A stretch of 64,000 nt of DNA from Eudorina sp. 2006-703-Eu-15 (Eukaryota > Chlorophyta > Chlorophyceae > Chlamydomonadales > Volvocaceae): assembly GCA_003117195.1 (NCBI GenBank), contig BDSI01000006.1, positions 620,001 through 684,000 of the forward strand. Direction: 5' to 3'. Made by a program: the position numbers and the translations under genes. Shown here in pieces: positions 59,867 to 64,000 of this stretch. The notes beneath the pieces are model-generated. The model searched no databases and was not told the origin of the DNA. It saw nothing but the letters and a program-made list of their open reading frames with translations. Each line of letters begins with the position of its first letter. Position 1 is the stretch's first letter.

Positions 59867-62800
59867 GTGACAGGTGGTGGGCAGCGTCCCCCCGTGCAAG
59901 GCTTTGCATGGTGGCTATGGCGGCCATGTCGGCTACCTGTACCTCCTCCAGGCGAGGAGACATGGCGCACGGCAGTCGGTCGGTCGGAACCCGCTGGGTG
60001 CTGTGCGCTGGGTGGATGGATGGGTGCTGGGTGGGTGGATAGGTGGGCAGCAGGTGCGCGGGCATTGCGAACCCCGCGGCCCACCCCCTGCGCCGTGTGG
60101 CTTGCAGGTCCAAGAGCCCTGCCCTGCCCTGACCAGCCCGGGCGGGTACAGCCCTCGTTTTCCAGGGGCCGGCGGCCAAGAACTGCCACCGCCACCACAG
60201 GACGCCGCCACACTCACTCTCCGTCCAGCACATCTCCGTCCGCTCAGTCGGTCGGTCGGTCGATCGCCGCTGCTGCCGGGCGATGCAGCCCTCGTCATCG
60301 TCCTCCCGCCTCCTCCCGCCTGCTCCTCCTCCTCCTCCTCAGGGCCGTCCGCGCGACCACGGAGGTGTTTGCTCTCCACGCCGAATCCGCACACACGTCC
60401 TACCACCTCGGCTTGACCCACCCACGCGCCCCGATCATCGCCACCTCCACCACCGGCCGCATGTGCCACTAAGTGCTGCCACCACCGCACCTCGAAGGCG
60501 AGCGGTGCACCCGCCCTTGGGGTGCGCGCGTGGGGCCCCTCCCCCAGCCTTGAGTGCTGCCCGATAATCCCCTGCCGGGGTGGCGTCCCCTCCTTACGTA
60601 CTGCTCTGTACCCAACCCTACCCCCGCGCTACCCACGCCCTACACGCCAACATGGGGGGAAACGGGCATCCGATGGGCGTTGCCGTGCCCGTCGCATATG
60701 CCGCGCACGCCGCCCTGCCTGCCGACGAGTCGCACTCGCAATGGTCCGAGGCGCTGTCGCCTGCGCCCAGTCCATCCATCCCAAACCCAACACCGCCAAA
60801 CACATCGCCGTGTCCACCGTCTGCCCTGCCTTGGCGCCGCCGGGTGGTGCGGTGCGCGGAGAGGGGGGGGGCACGCCACTAAAGGGGGGGTGGGTACATG
60901 CGGCCGAAAGTTTGCGTGCACCGACACGGCTGCCGCACCCGTCCGTACAACATCGTTGACTCATCGCCGGAGCATCACACGTTGCCGTTCCGTACGGACC
61001 TCGCCAGCGCAGGAGGGCCCACCGCCCTCGCGGGCGCTGCTGCAGGGAGCCGCCCTCCTCACTTCCGACGGCTGCTGCTGCTGCTGCTCCTGGTGGTGCT
61101 GGTGCTGCTGCGAGCTACCTCCTGCTGCTGCTGGCGCTGCGCCCGCACTTGCGGCTGGGGTTGCTGCTGCCCCTCCTGCTGCCCCTGCTGCTGCTGTCCC
61201 TGCTGCTGCTGCCCCTGCCCCTGCTGCTGCTGCCGCAGCGCCGCCTCCCGCAGCGCCGCCAGGTCGCTGGGCCGCAGCAGCTGCAGCCGGCCGCCCCGCC
61301 TGTCCCAGCGGGCCAGCAGCAGCTGGTAGCGACGGGGAGGGGGCAGCCGGAACACGGCCGCCGCCTACCCGGGGGGAAGGGGGGAGAGCGGGGCAGGGAG
61401 GGGGTGTGTGTGGCGGGGTGGCGGTGGGGAAGGGAGAGCCCACGGCTCAGAGGTTGCATCAGTGACGGTGGGGTTGGAGTGGTGCAGCAGCGGGGGTACA
61501 GAGATTGCAGCAAGCGGGGGTGCGGGGCTGCGGGGGTGCGGGGGTGTCAGTGGGCCCTTCTTCGGCGGAGGCACCAGGCCCTGGGTGCGTGCCTGCGCCG
61601 CCCTACCCTGACCTACACTGCCCTGCTCTTTCGAACGCTTCCCTACCCGCGACATGGCAGCATGAGATCAATGTCTACGAACACAGTCCACTTTCCGCGT
61701 GCCTTGACAGGCCAGAACACGTCTAACCGCAAACGTCAAAACGTAACACGGACCACCATGTTAATGTTTTTATGTCACAGCAAATTTGTTACAGCCTGAG
61801 CACGCCTTCAACCCCAGCGACAGCCGACGGCCCCGACCCTACCGGCGGAGCACCGACGGCAGTCGGTACGGCAGCAGGTACGGCAACGGGCTCCGCCGAC
61901 CAGACCCGCGAATCCACCCGGACGAGCACCGTCAGACCGCCCACCGGCAGCCCGCCGCGGCTCAACGCGTCGGACACCGCCGCCGCCGCCAGCAGCGCCG
62001 TCACGCGCCGGCCGGGGCGGCTGCCCAACAGCGCCGCGCTGCCGTACCGGAGCAGGTCTGACGCCGCTGCGGCTGCCGCCGCCTGCACGTGCCGCTGGTT
62101 GCCGCCGGCGGCCTCCTCCCCGCTGCCGACGGACGTGTCTTCCTCCACCTCCACCTCCTCCTCCTGGTCCACATCTGGGTCCTCACCCTCGCCCTCGTGT
62201 GGGGGGTGCGGGTCCAGGCGGCGGTCGGGGAAGAGACGCGCGTTGGCCGACCGGGTGACGATGTACGGCGGCGGTGTCCCGGGCAGTGAGTCCAGGTGGT
62301 GCTGCAGCGCCGACACTGGCACCTTCAACACCTACACATGCACATACACACATACACATACACAAGCAGAGGGAGGGTTTCTTCTCGCAGGTCGGGCGGG
62401 TCTCTTCCCTCAACGCACAAGCAGAGGGAGAGGGGTTACATGGTACGTATATCTGCGCCCGGGTTCGGTCGGTCGGGTTTCTTTCCGAAACACACACAAG
62501 CGGAGGGAGGGGTTGTGTGAAATTGGTGGACATACTTAGGCTGCGCTGCTGCCAGCGCAAAGTCTGATTGGAATACGGTGCATCTAGGGAAGGCAAGAGG
62601 AGGGCCGAGGGACATGCCCGTGCACCCACTCACCCACCCACCCAGCCCCCCAGCCCCGTAACGAACAGGAGGGGGATACGGCGAATCGGCATGTGCGGTA
62701 TAGCACCATGCATGTACGGATTTGAGGAGCTGCATGATGCAAAAGAGGCACGGAACAGGGAAGGGGTTCATGCAATGGGGCCGGGGGGGCCCGGGGCTGC

Positions 62801-63316
62801 TTTCTGGGAGGCGCCCGGCGGTAAGGGGGCAAGGGGAGGTTGTCGTCGAGGTGGCGGTCCAGCGCAGGGCCCCTGGCGGGTCGTTTGGCTCCTCCGCGAC
62901 GTTCCACGTAGCTTCATCGGGGACTCCCCCGAACCGTCATCCGAATCCCCTCCCCCCTCCCCCCTCCCCCTCCCCGCTCCCCGCTTCCCGCTCCACGCCG
63001 GGAAAAGCGCTTCACCCATCTCTCAGCCACATCCACCCACCTCCGCCACCAGCAGGCTGCCGCCACCCCGCCGCCTCCCTCGCGGGCCCGGGGCCTCTCC
63101 CGCTGCCGAGCCCGCCCTCGGCGCCTGTGGGGTCGCGCAAGGTGGTGCGGCTGCCACCCCGTCGGGGCCTTCCCGACGGTCCCTCCGCCGGGGTCCCGGC
63201 GGCTGCGGCCGCGGCGCCCGTCGCTGTCCGGGGGACTGCCGGACGTCCTCCTGGAGGTGGTTGGCGGAGGATCCCGGTGCGCCGTCCCCCACCTCCTCCT
63301 CCACCTCTCCCTCCAC
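59867..63316 (-). CDS. Probable unidentified multi-exon gene, partial model
   Basis: Minus-strand segments read as protein and end at splice consensus. These are a Glu/Arg-rich exon 63316-63047 ending SLLVAE|GTGGGT, an exon 62331-61798 (VLKVPVSALQHHLDSLPGT, an acidic stretch, then LLRYGSAALLGSRPGRRVTA and SRGGLPVGGLTVLVRVDSRV), and an exon starting at about 61,368 after CCCGGGTAG (VFRLPPPRRYQLLLARWD, then long Gln runs). A segment near 59,960-59,860 holds MSPRLEEVQVADMAAIATMQ. Connections and phases between these are not established, and I recognise no family. The strand is inferred from splice sites and ordinary amino acid composition only. Confidence 0.3.
62519..62558 (-). repeat. Dispersed motif family, second extended copy
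   Basis: On the minus strand it reads GCGCTGGCAGCAGCGCAG and ends ATGTCCACCAATTTC, matching 28231-28270 at 33 of 40 positions. Confidence 0.7.
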
Positions 63317-64000
63317 CTCCTCGCGCTCCTCCTCCTCGGCGCGGAGCTGCGAGGAACCGACGCCGCCGCGCCGACAGCAACGCGGCGAGAGGGGGCCGGG
63401 GGGGAGGGGAAGGTCGGAAGCGATGAACAGACATGGAACGAAGCCAAGGGGAGGGAGGGAGGACTGATGTTGCAGATCGACAAGCCCAGCAAGCGGGGGG
63501 AGCTAGGGGTGGGTGGGTGGGTGGGTGGGTGCGATGTGCGCCATACACCAAGGGGCACACTCCGCGGCGAGGCCGCGTGATCCGTAGAGGTGTACCGAAG
63601 AGTTCCCCTCGTGGGCAGCTGCCTCCTATGTGGTAAACGGGACCGCCCCAGCAGCCGCGCCCGCTGACAGGCCAGGCGGGAGTGCACGCGCCGCGCCAGG
63701 GGGGCCCTGGCATGTGTGGCATCCCTCCAGGGGCCTCTTAGGCCTCTCTGGTCTTCCCTGGAGTCACTGAACCCACTCCGTTTCCGCTTGGAGTCGCCCA
63801 AGTCACGCTGGCGTGTCCTCCCAACATCTTGAGCCCAGGGGGTAGTCCCCTCCCGCAACTGCTGCTCACGTCCGGGTCATACCTTGGTCCTCCTCAGCCC
63901 CCCGCCTCCCTCACCCCCGCGTCCCTCCCTGTCATAAACCAGTTCGCAATACAGCCCCTCCGCCAATACACCAATTACTTCCCCTACCCCTCCAGCCCTC
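63317..64000. other. Right edge, no gene recognised
   Basis: It contains a (GGGT)n run at about 63,506-63,531 and C-rich tracts. Nothing can be assigned. It may be intronic to the gene on its left. Confidence 0.4.

Overview
The window looks like nuclear DNA of a volvocine green alga (the Volvox/Chlamydomonas group). It is GC-rich, and its genes carry many short GT-AG introns. TGTAA poly(A) signals follow several stops. Exons carry long Gln, Ala and Gly runs. The core histone genes lie as divergent pairs whose transcripts end in the algal histone hairpin (stem GGTGTT/AACACC). H3 has the volvocine KTPATGG tail. All gene models here were read by eye from splice consensus and reading phase.

Left part (1-13,050): the 3' end of a TKL-like protein kinase (+) is followed by a gene-poor stretch holding a clean hAT-type MITE with an 8-bp target duplication. 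Next comes a 5'-incomplete and probably broken copy of cofactor-independent phosphoglycerate mutase (-), then a decayed LINE 3' end (+). Six head-to-tail 316-bp copies of the mutase terminal exon follow.

Middle left (13,069-18,940): a minus-strand gene with a possible PD-(D/E)XK-like core and a C-terminal coiled coil lies in a 2.22-kb tandem repeat. One copy keeps the terminal exon; two upstream copies lack it. The array stops at the histone cluster.

Histone cluster (18,990-26,510): H4(-)/H3(+), a 3-kb spacer, H3(-)/H4(+), then H2A(-)/H2B(+). The two H3-H4 pairs mirror each other, and all three divergent promoters share a sequence element.

Right half: a 15-kb gene of more than 20 exons (-) encodes a TARBP1/Trm3-type tRNA ribose methyltransferase. 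It diverges from a 13-exon coiled-coil protein gene (+). Then come a thioredoxin-like 3-3 homologue (-), a SPRY-domain gene (+), a putative TraB-domain gene (-) and a very long uninterrupted low-complexity ORF of up to 1,880 residues (+). The last 4 kb probably hold part of an unidentified minus-strand gene.

The histone genes form a functional set supplying the nucleosome core without H1. The other genes look like ordinary, independently regulated nuclear loci. The least ordinary features are the terminal-exon array, the 2.22-kb gene repeat and a dispersed intronic motif.
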